Shown: positions 42,550 to 51,758, numbered from the stretch's first letter. The stretch is 64,000 nucleotides of DNA from Pseudooceanicola sediminis (GCF_003575965.1 NZ_QWJJ01000018.1:1-64000); one strand, 5' to 3'. Notes: generated from the letters alone by a model not told the origin. Program-made: numbers and translations.

Positions 42550-43101
42550 ATGCCCGTTCAGACCCTCGACAGTGCGATCTTTGACGCAGCGCCCATCGGG
42601 TTGCTGTATTCCGAAGATCGCCTGATCCGGCGCTGCAATCATCGCTTTGCCGCGATCTTTGGCTATGGCGCCGAGGAGCTGGTGGGCCAGTCTCTGGCAC
42701 TGCTGTATCCCAGCCCTGACGATTTCGATCATACGGGCCAGCAATGGAGCCGCGAGTTGTCGCTGCATGGCGTCTATGCGGATGAACGGATCATGCGGCG
42801 CAAGGGCGATGCGCTGTTCTGGTGCCGCGTGCGGGGCCAGTCGATGGACCCGTCGCGCCCGCTGACCCGCGCCGTCTGGAGCTTTTCCGACATATCGGCC
42901 GAGCGGCCCGTGGTGGCGCTGACCCGCCGCGAACGGCAGGTGGGGATGCTGCTGGTCGAGGGGCTGACGGCAAAGGAAATCGCCCGGCGGCTGGAGATTT
43001 CGCCGCGCACGGTCCATGTCCACAAGACCCGGCTGATGACGCGTTTTGGCGTGCGCAATTCGCTGGAACTGGTGCGCTGCCTGACCTCTGGCCCGGTCTG
43101 A
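42550..43101 (+). CDS. PAS domain LuxR-type transcriptional regulator
   Basis: The start at 42550, preceded by GGGGGGA, gives a 183-residue protein; the longer frame to 42454 overlaps the thiolase leader. Residues 1-115 form a PAS domain (AAPIGLLYSEDRLIRRCNH; FGYGAEELVGQ). Residues 118-183 form a LuxR HTH (LTRRERQVGMLLVEGLTAKE, RRLEISPRTVHVHKTRL). There is no receiver domain. It is divergent from the ligase-thiolase operon and may regulate it, sensing a small ligand through PAS. Confidence 0.85.
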   Translation: MPVQTLDSAIFDAAPIGLLYSEDRLIRRCNHRFAAIFGYGAEELVGQSLALLYPSPDDFDHTGQQWSRELSLHGVYADERIMRRKGDALFWCRVRGQSMDPSRPLTRAVWSFSDISAERPVVALTRRERQVGMLLVEGLTAKEIARRLEISPRTVHVHKTRLMTRFGVRNSLELVRCLTSGPV

Positions 43102-43421
43102 ACCGGGGGGGTGGCCCCTCGGGATCGGCGGATTTCATAATATGAATTATGTTAAGTAATTCGCTCCCCTGGGGCGTGGTTCTTCGGGGTGGCTGGATTT
43201 GGCCTACCGCCCCTGCGGCGGAGCAAGCAGGACTGACAGGGCAGATTTGCCCGTGAAACCGCGCGAAAGACGACCATCTGCGGGGCAGAACGGGGCCAGC
43301 TGTTCCAATTCACGAAAGCTTCTTTCCGACAATCGTGCTGGTTTGATGCCTAATACCGTCTCATCCTCGCTTGAGGCACACCGCCATAAGCGGTTGAACC
43401 TGTGTCTAGGGAGGAAAGACA
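43102..43421. other. Intergenic region before the fourth dctPQM operon
   Basis: No gene is supported in this 320-bp stretch. It contains the overlapping inverted repeats at 43136-43162 and the dctP leader with GGGAGGAAAGAC just before the ATG. Confidence 0.55.
43136..43162. promoter_or_regulatory. Overlapping AT-rich inverted repeats, candidate operator
   Basis: CATAAT and ATTATG (43136-43151, 4-bp spacer) overlap GAATTA and TAATTC (43144-43162, 7-bp spacer). They stand out in a GC-rich leader about 260 bp before dctP. The binding protein is unknown. Confidence 0.4.
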
Positions 43422-44534
43422 ATGTTCAAGAAAATGGGAATCGCCCTCGGCGTGGCCGCCATGCTGGCCGCACCGGGGTTGTCCGCCAAGGAATTGGTCT
43501 ACGGCTCGTGGATGGGGGCCAATGCGTCGACCAACCAGATTGCGCTGCCGGCATATTTCAAGCTGATCGAGGAGGCGACCCAAGGGGAGGTGGAGTGGAC
43601 CCTCGTTCCAGGTGGTCAGCTGGCCAGTGGCCCGGGCACCGTCGATGCGGTGAAGGGCAACCTGATCGATGCGGGCACGACAATGGCCCCCTACACGCCA
43701 CGCGAACTGCCGGCGACGAACGCGATCTTCAACCGTACGGTTGCGGGGGACGATGTGGTGGGAACCGCCGGCGCCATGAACGAACTGCTGATGCTGAACT
43801 GCCCGCAATGCCAGGCGGAGTTCAAGCGCAACAATGCCGTGGGGTTTGCGGGCTACAATACCACGCCTTACCTGCTGATGTGCAAACCCGAGGTCAAGAC
43901 CGTGGCCGATCTGGACGGGGTCAAGGTGCGGGCCTCGGGCGGGGGCGTTGCGGTGATCAAGAAAACGGGCGCAACACCCGTGGCCATGAACCCGGCCGAA
44001 GCGACCGCCGCGCTGGAACGCGGCGTGGTCGATTGCGTGATGGGCTCGCTCGCCTGGCTGCGCAACTATGGCTACATGGACATCGTTGATTACGTGCTGG
44101 ATTATCCTCTGGGCATGGCGGGGCCGCCGATGCTGATGTACGTCAACCGCGACGCCTGGAACGCGATGACCCCGGAACAGCGCAAGGCCCATATCGACAA
44201 CGCGGCACGACTGGTCGCCATCGGCACGATCGAGGCGCAGCTTGAGGTCGACGCCGAGGTCAAGGACGCGGCGCTGCAAAAGGGCATCACCTTCAACACC
44301 GGTGGGGATGATTTCGCCGCCATCATGCAGGAACGCACGGACGAGCAGACCGCCGAGATCGTGGAGATTGCCACGGCTGCCGGGGTGGAGGACATCGAAG
44401 GCCTGCTGGCAACCTACAGCGATCTTCTGGACAAGTGGCACGGCCTTTCGCAGGACATCGGCATGGACGTCGACAAGTTCACCGAGGCGCTGAACCGCGA
44501 AGTCTATTCCAAGGTGGACCCCGAGGCCCTGTGA
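43422..44534 (+). CDS. dctP: TRAP transporter substrate-binding protein (DctP), long form
   Basis: This 370-residue protein has a signal peptide ending GLSA (cleavage near residue 22). CTAGGGAGGAAAGACA precedes the ATG. The ligand Arg is in LDGVKVRASGGG and the cavity motif is PAEATAALERGVVDCVMG. It is longer than the other DctPs here and has four mature-part Cys, including NCPQCQ and LLMCKPE, which could form disulfides. The operon converges on the IlvD/AcnX/FAD-oxidoreductase operon. Import of the hydroxy acid used there is a reasonable guess. Confidence 0.89.
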   Translation: MFKKMGIALGVAAMLAAPGLSAKELVYGSWMGANASTNQIALPAYFKLIEEATQGEVEWTLVPGGQLASGPGTVDAVKGNLIDAGTTMAPYTPRELPATNAIFNRTVAGDDVVGTAGAMNELLMLNCPQCQAEFKRNNAVGFAGYNTTPYLLMCKPEVKTVADLDGVKVRASGGGVAVIKKTGATPVAMNPAEATAALERGVVDCVMGSLAWLRNYGYMDIVDYVLDYPLGMAGPPMLMYVNRDAWNAMTPEQRKAHIDNAARLVAIGTIEAQLEVDAEVKDAALQKGITFNTGGDDFAAIMQERTDEQTAEIVEIATAAGVEDIEGLLATYSDLLDKWHGLSQDIGMDVDKFTEALNREVYSKVDPEAL

Positions 44535-44570
44535 CCCGAGGCACCGTGAGACGACGCGCAGAGCGTTGGT

Positions 44571-44590
44571 GCGGGGCCTCAGGGCCCCGC
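44571..44590 (+). promoter_or_regulatory. Intercistronic hairpin between dctP and dctQ (fourth TRAP operon)
   Basis: GCGGGGCC and GGCCCCGC are perfect 8-bp arms with a 4-nt loop and are followed by GTTTC. Confidence 0.65.
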
Positions 44591-44617
44591 GTTTCACCCT
44601 GATCGTGAAAGTGGAAA

Positions 44618-45133
44618 ATGCCCCAATTGAAACGTTTGCTGGACGGCTTTGCAGGCCTGGCCACCGTGGTCGCCTGCATTGTCGTCGTCATCATGATGCT
44701 GCATGTCTGCGCGGATGTCGCCATGCGCACGTTCCTGAACCAGCCGCTGATCGGCACGACCGAGATCGTGTCGGCCTATTACATGGTCTGCATCGCCTTT
44801 CTGCCGATTGCCTGGATCGCGAAGCAGCGCGGGCATATCATCGTCGAGCTGTTCACGGCGGGTCTGTCGAAACGGTCGCTGTTGCGGATGGATGCGGTCG
44901 CCGGTCTGGCGACGCTGATCTACGTCGGTGTCTTTTGCTGGCAGGTGGTCAAGACCGCCATCGAAAAGACCCATATCCACGAAGCATGGGAAGCGGCGAC
45001 CGGATATGTCGAGATATGGCCATCGCGCTGGCTGATCCCCGTCGGCTTTCTGACGATGGGCATCTACGTGATCATCCAGATCGTCAATGACATCCGGGAC
45101 GCGCGCCTGCCCGACGAGGGAGAGCCGCAATGA
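44618..45133 (+). CDS. dctQ: TRAP transporter small permease subunit (DctQ)
   Basis: This 171-residue protein has four predicted spans and the core TFLNQPLIGTTEIVSAYYMV, then AKQRGHIIVELFTAG. It overlaps dctM by 4 bp. It works with the long DctP encoded upstream. Confidence 0.9.
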   Translation: MPQLKRLLDGFAGLATVVACIVVVIMMLHVCADVAMRTFLNQPLIGTTEIVSAYYMVCIAFLPIAWIAKQRGHIIVELFTAGLSKRSLLRMDAVAGLATLIYVGVFCWQVVKTAIEKTHIHEAWEAATGYVEIWPSRWLIPVGFLTMGIYVIIQIVNDIRDARLPDEGEPQ

Positions 45134-46446
45134 GTGGTCCGATGATCGGAGGGCTGGGCCTTTTCCTTGTCCTCGTCCTGATTGCCGTGCGCATCCCGAT
45201 CGGCGTTGCCCTCGGTATCGTTGCGGTGGTCGGGCTGTCCCTGCTGCGCAACATGAATGTCGCGATGAACGTGATGCAGCAAACGCCGTTCGAGGTGGCT
45301 GCCAACTGGGGTCTGTCCGCTATTCCGATGTTCATCCTGATGGGCGCCATTGCGCACCACTCCGGTATTTCCATTGCCCTGTTCCGCGCCGCACGGCTGT
45401 GGGCGTCTGGGTTGCCGGGGGGCCTTGCCGTGGCGACCAACCTGGCCTCGGCGGGCTTTGCCGCCGCGTCGGGGTCGTCGGTGGCCACCGCCGCAACGAT
45501 GAGCAAGCTGGCCATCCCCGAGATGCTGAAAAACGGCTATGACAAGGGGCTTGCGGCCGGGGTCGTGGCGTCTTCGGGCACGTTGGGGGCGCTGATCCCG
45601 CCCTCGATCATGTTCGTGATCTACGGCGTCTTTGCAGAGGTATCTATCACCAAGCTGCTGATGGCCGGGATCCTGCCAGGGCTGCTGACTGCGACTGTCT
45701 ACATGGTGATGATCGTCGGGCGGTCCTGGCTGCAGCCCTCGATCGCGCCGCGGATCCGGGTCGAGGACGCCGACGGCACGCTATGGGCGCAGCGCTGGCG
45801 CGCCCTCTGGCCGGTCTGGCCGGTGCTGGTGCTGATCTTCGGCATCATCGGCGGGCTGTACGGGGGGCTGTTCACGCCGACCGAGGCGGGCGCCGCGGGG
45901 GCCTTGCTGGCCTGCGCAATCGCCGTCAGCCAGCGGCGCATGACCTTCGGGGTGCTGCGCAAAAGCGTCGTCGAGGCGGTCGTGACGACTGCGTCGCTGC
46001 TGTTCGTGGCCTATGGCGCGGTGATGTTTGCCAAGTTCCTGGCCCTGTCGGGGATGCCCGTCTACATGGGCAACCTGATCCGCATGCTGGAACTGGGGCC
46101 GTATCAGCTGGTTCTGGCGGCCAGTGTCATCTACCTGATCCTGGGGATGTTCCTGGACCCGCTGGGCGTGCTGCTGCTGTCGCTGCCGGTCATGCAGCCG
46201 ATGTTTGCCGCGGTAGGGGCCGATCCGATCTGGCTGGGCGTCATCGTGGTCAAGTTCATCGAGATCGGGCTGTTGACGCCGCCGGTGGGGTTCAACGTCT
46301 ACGTGGTGAAATCTGCGGTGGGGGACGAAATATCGCTCGGCACGATCTTCAGGGGCGTCGGCTGGTTCCTGGGGTGCGAGGTCGTGGTGATGTTCCTGCT
46401 GGTGGTCTATCCGCAAATCTCGCTCTACCTGCCGAGCCTGATGTAG
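45130..46446 (+). CDS. dctM: TRAP transporter large permease subunit (DctM)
   Basis: This 438-residue permease has LSAIPMFILMGAIAHHSGIS, ASGSSVATAATMSKLAIPEM, LIPPSIMFVIYGVFAEVS and TPPVGFNVYVVKSAVGDE. It ends the fourth dctPQM operon and is followed by a strong hairpin (46458-46480). Confidence 0.92.
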   Translation: MSGPMIGGLGLFLVLVLIAVRIPIGVALGIVAVVGLSLLRNMNVAMNVMQQTPFEVAANWGLSAIPMFILMGAIAHHSGISIALFRAARLWASGLPGGLAVATNLASAGFAAASGSSVATAATMSKLAIPEMLKNGYDKGLAAGVVASSGTLGALIPPSIMFVIYGVFAEVSITKLLMAGILPGLLTATVYMVMIVGRSWLQPSIAPRIRVEDADGTLWAQRWRALWPVWPVLVLIFGIIGGLYGGLFTPTEAGAAGALLACAIAVSQRRMTFGVLRKSVVEAVVTTASLLFVAYGAVMFAKFLALSGMPVYMGNLIRMLELGPYQLVLAASVIYLILGMFLDPLGVLLLSLPVMQPMFAAVGADPIWLGVIVVKFIEIGLLTPPVGFNVYVVKSAVGDEISLGTIFRGVGWFLGCEVVVMFLLVVYPQISLYLPSLM

Positions 46447-46457
46447 GACGCCTTGGG

Positions 46458-46480
46458 GTGGGCGCGGTGAACGCGCCCAC
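46458..46480 (+). terminator. Terminator-like hairpin after dctM
   Basis: GTGGGCGCG and CGCGCCCAC are perfect 9-bp arms with a 5-nt loop, 12 bp after the dctM stop. There is no T-run. Confidence 0.5.
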
Positions 46481-46784
46481 CTGCCCGCCTGCGACATGGT
46501 TCCGTGCGGGGTCGGTTTCGGTGGGCAGGGCGCGCGCACGTTGCGATGCGCGACGCCCACCCGCCTTGTCATGGCGGGGGGTGCCGCCCATCCTGAATGG
46601 GCGCGATCCGCCGGGCGATGCCGCCCTGCTGCCCGAGCAAATCTCACATTCATGTTCCTGTCAGCATCCCGACATCACCAACGCGACCTCGGCCGCCGAT
46701 CGGACGAATCCGGGCAGCCGGGGGGGCATTCCCGCGCTGCGCGGTGCTATGACCGCAAGGCAAGGGCCCTGCCCCCATACGATC

Positions 46785-46809
46785 AAAGCCCGGCGGTTTG
46801 CCGGGCTTT
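46785..46809. terminator. Bidirectional intrinsic terminator
   Basis: AAAGCCCGGC and GCCGGGCTTT form a 10-bp stem with a 5-nt loop. The A and T ends give a short T-run on either strand, as expected between converging operons. Confidence 0.75.
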
Positions 46810-46893
46810 GGACGCGAGAGATCGTGGTGCGTCAGGGCAGATTGACGTTCTGTTGCGGCGGGCCGGTGCCTGATCCGGCCCGCACCGGTGCGC

Positions 46894-48591
46894 TCAGCTG
46901 TCGACGGGGCCGAGGGTTGCGCCCTTGTCCATCGGGCCAACCGCGCGTTCGTAGATCGACAGCCAGCCGCGTTGATCCGACAGCGCGGGCGCCGGCAGGG
47001 CCGCCGCGCGCCGCGCCATTTCCTCGGGGCTGACGTCGGCATCGACCCGGCGCGCCAAAACGTCGATGGTGATCATGTCGCCTTCGACCAGCAGACCCAG
47101 CGGGCCACCGCCATGCGCCTCGGGCGAGACTTCGCCCACCACCAGGCCCTTGTTCACCAGGCCGGAAAGCTGACCGTCGGTCACGACGGAGACATCTGCG
47201 CCCAGGCCCGCGCCCTCGATCGCGAACACCAGCCTTGAGGCCATGCCCATCCCCGGCCCGCCCTTCAGGCCAAGCCCGCGCAGCACGACCACGTCCCCCG
47301 CCTTGACCTTGCCCGTCCTGACGCCTTCGATCGCGTCGTTGGGCTGTTCGAAAATCACGGCGGGGCCGGTGACCTTGAGCTTTCGGTCATAACGCAGGCC
47401 CAGCTTGATGATGGCCATGTCGGGGGCAAGGTTGCCGCGCACCATGACGATGGCGGGCCGGTCCGAAATGGGATCGCTGAGCGGGCGTATGGTGTCCGTC
47501 GGCGGCGTGTAACCTTCCAGCAGTTCGGCCAGGGATTTGCCTGCGACGCTGCGGGCATCCCCCCGTGCCAGCGGGCCAAGCTGCTTGAGAATACCGCGCG
47601 CGCCGCCGCCGTCCTCAAGCTCCTCTATCGAGGATGTGCCGGAGGGGCGCACGGCGCACAGGACCGGGACATCATCCATGAAGCGTTCATACATGCCGTA
47701 GACGTCGACCCCGGATTGCGCCTCGGTCGCGACGGCTTGCAAATGCTTGACGGTGTTGATGGAGGCGGACAGCGCAAAGACCGTCTTGACGGCATTTTCG
47801 AACGCGGCCTCGGTCAGGATGTCGCGGGGGCGCAGGTCTTCCCAGACCATGTCGACGATGCGCCGGCCAGCCTCGGCGGCGTTGTCCAGCATCTTCGTTC
47901 CGCTGGCACGCACCGGCGCGGTGCCCGGCAGCGACATCCCGAGCGCCTCGATCACCGAGTGCATGGAATTCGCGGTGCCCATGCCGGAACACACGCCGGG
48001 CGACCGGATCGCGTTTTCCGACATGGCGGTCAGACGATCCAGGCTGATCGCACCCATGGCGTGATGCCCGGCCCCCAGAAAGACGTCTTCGATATCGACA
48101 TGCTGGCCGTCGACCTCGCCGCTGTCCTGATAGCCGCAGATGACGAAGATCGTGGGAATGTTCAGACGCGCCGCCGCCATCAACTGCCCCGGCCCGGTCT
48201 TGTCGCAGGAGGCAAGGCAGACCATGCCGTCCAGTTGCGCGCCCTCGACCTGAACCTCGATGTCATTGGTGATCAGGTCGCGGGTCGGCAGGATATAGCG
48301 CCCGGCGGACCCGGCGGAATGGATGAAATCGCTGGGGGCGGCGGTGCGCACCTCGAACGGCAGACCGCCGGCATCGCGGATCGATTGTTTCACCCGTTCC
48401 GCGATGTGGTCCAGATGGCTGAAGCAGATCGCCAGTTCCGAAGAGGTGTTGATGACGGCGATCTTTGGGCGCGTCATGTCGTCGTCGCTCAGGCCGAGGG
48501 CACGCCACTGTGCGCGCCGCACCGCCCAGAAAGAGGAACCGATGCCAAAGTTGCTGCGCAGCGCGCGGCTGTTTTTCGGGGTATCGCTCAT
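46894..48591 (-). CDS. IlvD/Edd-family dehydratase (sugar-acid or hydroxy-acid dehydratase)
   Basis: The ATG at 48591 gives 565 residues; a longer frame runs into the AcnX small subunit gene. The three Cys that bind the [2Fe-2S] cluster are visible as Cys56 (ELAICFSH), Cys129 (CLASCDKTGPG) and Cys201 (GVCSGMGTA). The C-terminal half has GLGLKGGPGMGMA and DGQLSG. The family dehydrates 2,3-dihydroxy acids such as dihydroxyisovalerate, xylonate, arabonate or gluconate to 2-keto acids. The setting with AcnX and a FAD oxidoreductase, not with branched-chain amino acid genes, argues for a catabolic sugar-acid-like substrate. Confidence 0.88.
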   Translation of the reverse strand: MSDTPKNSRALRSNFGIGSSFWAVRRAQWRALGLSDDDMTRPKIAVINTSSELAICFSHLDHIAERVKQSIRDAGGLPFEVRTAAPSDFIHSAGSAGRYILPTRDLITNDIEVQVEGAQLDGMVCLASCDKTGPGQLMAAARLNIPTIFVICGYQDSGEVDGQHVDIEDVFLGAGHHAMGAISLDRLTAMSENAIRSPGVCSGMGTANSMHSVIEALGMSLPGTAPVRASGTKMLDNAAEAGRRIVDMVWEDLRPRDILTEAAFENAVKTVFALSASINTVKHLQAVATEAQSGVDVYGMYERFMDDVPVLCAVRPSGTSSIEELEDGGGARGILKQLGPLARGDARSVAGKSLAELLEGYTPPTDTIRPLSDPISDRPAIVMVRGNLAPDMAIIKLGLRYDRKLKVTGPAVIFEQPNDAIEGVRTGKVKAGDVVVLRGLGLKGGPGMGMASRLVFAIEGAGLGADVSVVTDGQLSGLVNKGLVVGEVSPEAHGGGPLGLLVEGDMITIDVLARRVDADVSPEEMARRAAALPAPALSDQRGWLSIYERAVGPMDKGATLGPVDS

Positions 48592-48601
48592 GATGTGCCT
48601 T

Positions 48602-49027
48602 TCAGGTGGGATGGACCGTGACGGTGCCGGCATCCGCATCGACAACGACATGGTCACCCGTCTTGATCGTCTGGTAAATATCGGCGTCGAACGCGGTCAT
48701 GGCCGGAACACGGGTGACCACGGCGCCCAGGGCGATTTTCGTGGTCATGCGGGTAAACAGCATTGCCGCCGGGGCGACATCGTTCAGCCGTGTCATGTGA
48801 AAGAACGCCGACCATCCCGAGGACCCCTTGGCACCGGGAAAGATCAGGATCTTTCCGGCAAAGCTCTGTCCGACCAGTTCGTGTCGCCGTTCGATGATGG
48901 AGCCGTCCCGTTCGTTGATGCCGCCCCAGCCCGAAATGGTCTGGGTGGTCACCAGGGCTTCGCCCTCGGCGTAGCCGCCGACGACCTTTCGCCCCGTCAG
49001 GATGAGCGGAGATGTCATGACCTTCAT
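48602..49027 (-). CDS. Aconitase X swivel-domain small subunit
   Basis: This 141-residue protein is the small swivel domain of the aconitase X family (formerly DUF126). Visible are ILTGRKVVGGYAEGEALVTT, ISGWGGINERDGSI, LVGQSFAGKILIFPGAKGSS and GWSAFF; the GxKGS segment is the family phosphate/carboxylate loop. Its ATG overlaps the stop of the large subunit gene by one base (TGATG), so the two are coupled. In bacteria split AcnX enzymes of this kind include cis-3-hydroxy-L-proline dehydratase. Confidence 0.87.
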   Translation of the reverse strand: MKVMTSPLILTGRKVVGGYAEGEALVTTQTISGWGGINERDGSIIERRHELVGQSFAGKILIFPGAKGSSGWSAFFHMTRLNDVAPAAMLFTRMTTKIALGAVVTRVPAMTAFDADIYQTIKTGDHVVVDADAGTVTVHPT

Positions 49028-50298
49028 CAGAAATCCCCCCTCCAGCGGCCCGAAAGCCCGGCGTCGATGCAGGCCTCGACCGATCCGAACCAGCCCTGCA
49101 CGTTTGCGATCGCCGGCAGATAATGTGCCTGTTTCGCGGAATCGGTGGCAATGACACGCGTGCCTTCGGGCAGACTCCGCGAAATGGCGGGACATGTGTC
49201 CGACATGACCTGGCCGCCCGCCGCCTCGATCAGCGCGACATAGCCTGAGCGTTCGGCCACCGAGCGGATCGCGCGCGGGGTATGCACCCACAACCGCACG
49301 TCCGGGTGCAGGCGTTTCCCGTCAAGCAGATGGGCGATCCTGCCGACCTGTTCGATGCTGTTGTGCGGGCACCCCAGCATGATGAAATCGACCTTGTCGT
49401 CGGTGGCGCTTTGCAGGTTTTCGTACATGCGTTTGCGCGCCGCCGCGTCGTAGACAAAGGTTTCCTCGGCTTCGCGGGTGCCAAAGGCCTCGGCGCTGTC
49501 GCGCGCCTCGGGGGTCTTGCCCGGCAGGTGGTACATCTCGACCCCGCCGGACGATGCCGCCGCCGCGCCGAAATGCTTGAGCTTGACCAGGTCGTGATGC
49601 CCCAGGGCGCCTTCGATGACGGGGATGTTCTCCTCCACCGACTCGCCGGTGAAATAGCCCAGCAGGCCCCAGTCCATCATGCTCTCGACCTCGACCTCGA
49701 CACGGATCAGGCGATTGCCGAAGCGATTTTCGGTCAGGTGATAGCCCCAGTAGGGAATGCGCCCGGTCAGCGCCGCCGCGCCTGTGCTTTCCTTGCCCTC
49801 GACGTTGGTGCGCCCGCCGAGCGCGCCGTTGCAATAGATCACGGCCGAGCTTTCCATCCAGGCGCAATGTTCCCCCAGCACCGGCACGTTGCCGACCTGG
49901 TAGGGCGTGCAGGTGGCAAACAGGTTGATGCCGCGCTTGCCGATAAAGGCTTCGTTCTTGCGCTGTATCTCGACCATCTGCGGATCGGCGCCCTGCAAGG
50001 CCCAGTTCTGGTCGTCGATCCCGGTGATCAGCTGGCAGGTCCGCGCTGCCACGTGCGGGATCTCGACCACCTTGTCGCTGTCCAGGTTCAGCTTGGAAAA
50101 CACCTCTTCCATGCCGCGTTCGGCAATCGGGCGGATCGACGGCGTCGAGGCGTTGAAGGCGCCTGCGACGTTGTCGGTCCTGATCAGGCGTTCCGCGCCA
50201 AGCGCCTCTCCGTAACGGATCAGCAGATCCATCGCGGCGGCAACCCCCTCGCCCTTGTCGCCGTCGCGCATCGCGCATTCTTCATCGGTAAGTTGCAT
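49027..50298 (-). CDS. Aconitase X catalytic large subunit
   Basis: This 423-residue protein is the catalytic part of an AcnX enzyme. It begins with MQLTDEECAM and has LFATCTPYQVGNVPVLGEHC near residues 126-145, IMLGCPHNSIEQ and SDTCPAIS, which provide the Cys for the iron-sulfur site. Known AcnX enzymes are hydro-lyases such as cis-3-hydroxy-L-proline dehydratase and archaeal mevalonate-5-phosphate dehydratase. No proline racemase or pyrroline reductase is in the neighbourhood, so the substrate may be different. It works with the small subunit gene downstream. Confidence 0.87.
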   Translation of the reverse strand: MQLTDEECAMRDGDKGEGVAAAMDLLIRYGEALGAERLIRTDNVAGAFNASTPSIRPIAERGMEEVFSKLNLDSDKVVEIPHVAARTCQLITGIDDQNWALQGADPQMVEIQRKNEAFIGKRGINLFATCTPYQVGNVPVLGEHCAWMESSAVIYCNGALGGRTNVEGKESTGAAALTGRIPYWGYHLTENRFGNRLIRVEVEVESMMDWGLLGYFTGESVEENIPVIEGALGHHDLVKLKHFGAAAASSGGVEMYHLPGKTPEARDSAEAFGTREAEETFVYDAAARKRMYENLQSATDDKVDFIMLGCPHNSIEQVGRIAHLLDGKRLHPDVRLWVHTPRAIRSVAERSGYVALIEAAGGQVMSDTCPAISRSLPEGTRVIATDSAKQAHYLPAIANVQGWFGSVEACIDAGLSGRWRGDF

Positions 50299-50319
50299 GA
50301 CTCCTCCCAGAGTTCACAA

Positions 50320-51666
50320 TCAGGAAATCGTCGCGACAGACGCCAGTTCTTTTTCGTCCCAGCGGTAGTGTTCGCGATCGACATTATCCGACACCCGCGC
50401 GCGCATTGCATCCATGTCGATCTGATGGATCGATCCGGTACCGGCAAGATCGAGCGCATGGGCCGCCGCCATGCCCATGGCCATGCACGGCCCCATGACC
50501 CGAACGGAGGACAACGCCGCGCTGTCGGCATCGATGCAGCGCCCGGCCGCGACGACGTTGTGACAGCCCGCCGGGGTCAGACTGCCCAGCGGAATATAGT
50601 GCACGTGGTCCTTGTCGAAGACGATCCAGTGGTGGCCGTCATCGTGGTCATGCAGTTCGATCGGCCAGGCGGTGCGCCCGATTGCGCTGTCGAACTTGGT
50701 GCCGGCGCGAATTTCGTCGACGGTCAGGTGATGGGTTCCCACGATCCAGCGGGTCTGACGGATGCCCGGCAGACCAAAGGAACGCACCCGCGACTGGCCA
50801 AAGCAGTCGCTGAATTCCGTTCGCAGGAACTCCACGGCGCGCGCCGCCTGGTCCTTGCCATCCAGCGCGGCGGCCGAGGCCGCGACAGGCTCCAGCGGGG
50901 TTTCGACGTGGGTCATGTTCATTGCGGCAATGCCACGCCCGGGAATGGTAAAGCCCAGCCCCTCGCGCCGCCGCAGCCCGTACTTGTCCCCGACTTCCTT
51001 CATTCGGGCGCCGATCTCTTCGCGGCTGGGTTGGGCCGCTTCGTTGATGTTTTCCAGCACGACCATCTGCGTCCCGAACACTCCGTTGCGATCCGGTTCG
51101 CGGCATTCGAACCCGGCCTGCCAGATCAGCGCGGCATCGCCCGAACTGTCGACATATCCGTCCGCCTCGATATCCAGCGGCCCGTAGCGGGTGACGAAAC
51201 TGGTGCGCACGATCCGGCCGTTTTCCACAACCGTGCCATTCAGCGTCGCGCCCAGCACCACGTTGATGCCCGCGGCCAGGATGCTTTGTTCGACCCAGCG
51301 GCCCAGGGCCACCTCGTCGTAATACAGCACCGTCGTGTTGGGGCCGTGCCGATAGTAGTGCGCCTTGTCCTGTGCCTCCAGCCACTTGAGCATGTCGTCG
51401 GCAATGCCATGGGTGAACTGAAAACCGTGGGTGCCGTTGGAAAACAACCCGCAGAACGTCGCGATGATCGAGTTGACGGCCTGCCCCCCAAGTGCCGGCT
51501 GACTGTCGACCAGCACCACCTTGCGGCCCAGCTTGGCGGCCTGCAACGCCGCGGTGACGCCGGATATTCCGGCCCCGACGATGCAGACCTCTGTCTTGAT
51601 CCGCTGGATCGGTGCCGCAGTATCGCGCCGGACAATGCGTGTCGCGGTGTTGAATTCCTCAGCCAT
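50320..51666 (-). CDS. FAD-dependent oxidoreductase (FAD_oxidored family)
   Basis: This 448-residue protein has the dinucleotide motif EVCIVGAGISGVTAALQAAK near residue 26 and DSQPALGGQAVN directly after it. GYVDSSGDAALIWQAGFE near residue 175 is typical of the FAD_oxidored (PF12831-like) group. The C-terminus RVMGPCMAMGMAAAHAL contacts FAD. Family members oxidise carboxylic acids or act on polyols and modified bases. It is 21 bp upstream of the AcnX large subunit gene, and a LysR gene is divergent. It may oxidise the imported acid before or after dehydration. Confidence 0.83.
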   Translation of the reverse strand: MAEEFNTATRIVRRDTAAPIQRIKTEVCIVGAGISGVTAALQAAKLGRKVVLVDSQPALGGQAVNSIIATFCGLFSNGTHGFQFTHGIADDMLKWLEAQDKAHYYRHGPNTTVLYYDEVALGRWVEQSILAAGINVVLGATLNGTVVENGRIVRTSFVTRYGPLDIEADGYVDSSGDAALIWQAGFECREPDRNGVFGTQMVVLENINEAAQPSREEIGARMKEVGDKYGLRRREGLGFTIPGRGIAAMNMTHVETPLEPVAASAAALDGKDQAARAVEFLRTEFSDCFGQSRVRSFGLPGIRQTRWIVGTHHLTVDEIRAGTKFDSAIGRTAWPIELHDHDDGHHWIVFDKDHVHYIPLGSLTPAGCHNVVAAGRCIDADSAALSSVRVMGPCMAMGMAAAHALDLAGTGSIHQIDMDAMRARVSDNVDREHYRWDEKELASVATIS

Positions 51667-51733
51667 GCACGGGCTCTCCCCTCTTCCTGTTCATCGCCAA
51701 GGTTGCAGATCGGGCTGATCCGAAACACGCTTG

Positions 51734-51758
51734 ATATGCGCCCTTACCTTTTGCATAT
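51734..51758. promoter_or_regulatory. Candidate LysR box in the divergent region
   Basis: ATATGC (51734-51739) and GCATAT (51753-51758) are perfect arms with 13 bp between them, lying between the FAD oxidoreductase gene and the divergent LysR gene. Confidence 0.45.

Larger units (their letters stand above)
46447..46893. other. Convergent intergenic region between dctM and the IlvD/Edd gene
   Basis: No gene is supported in these 447 bp. The hairpins at 46458-46480 and 46785-46809 serve the two converging operons. Confidence 0.6.
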
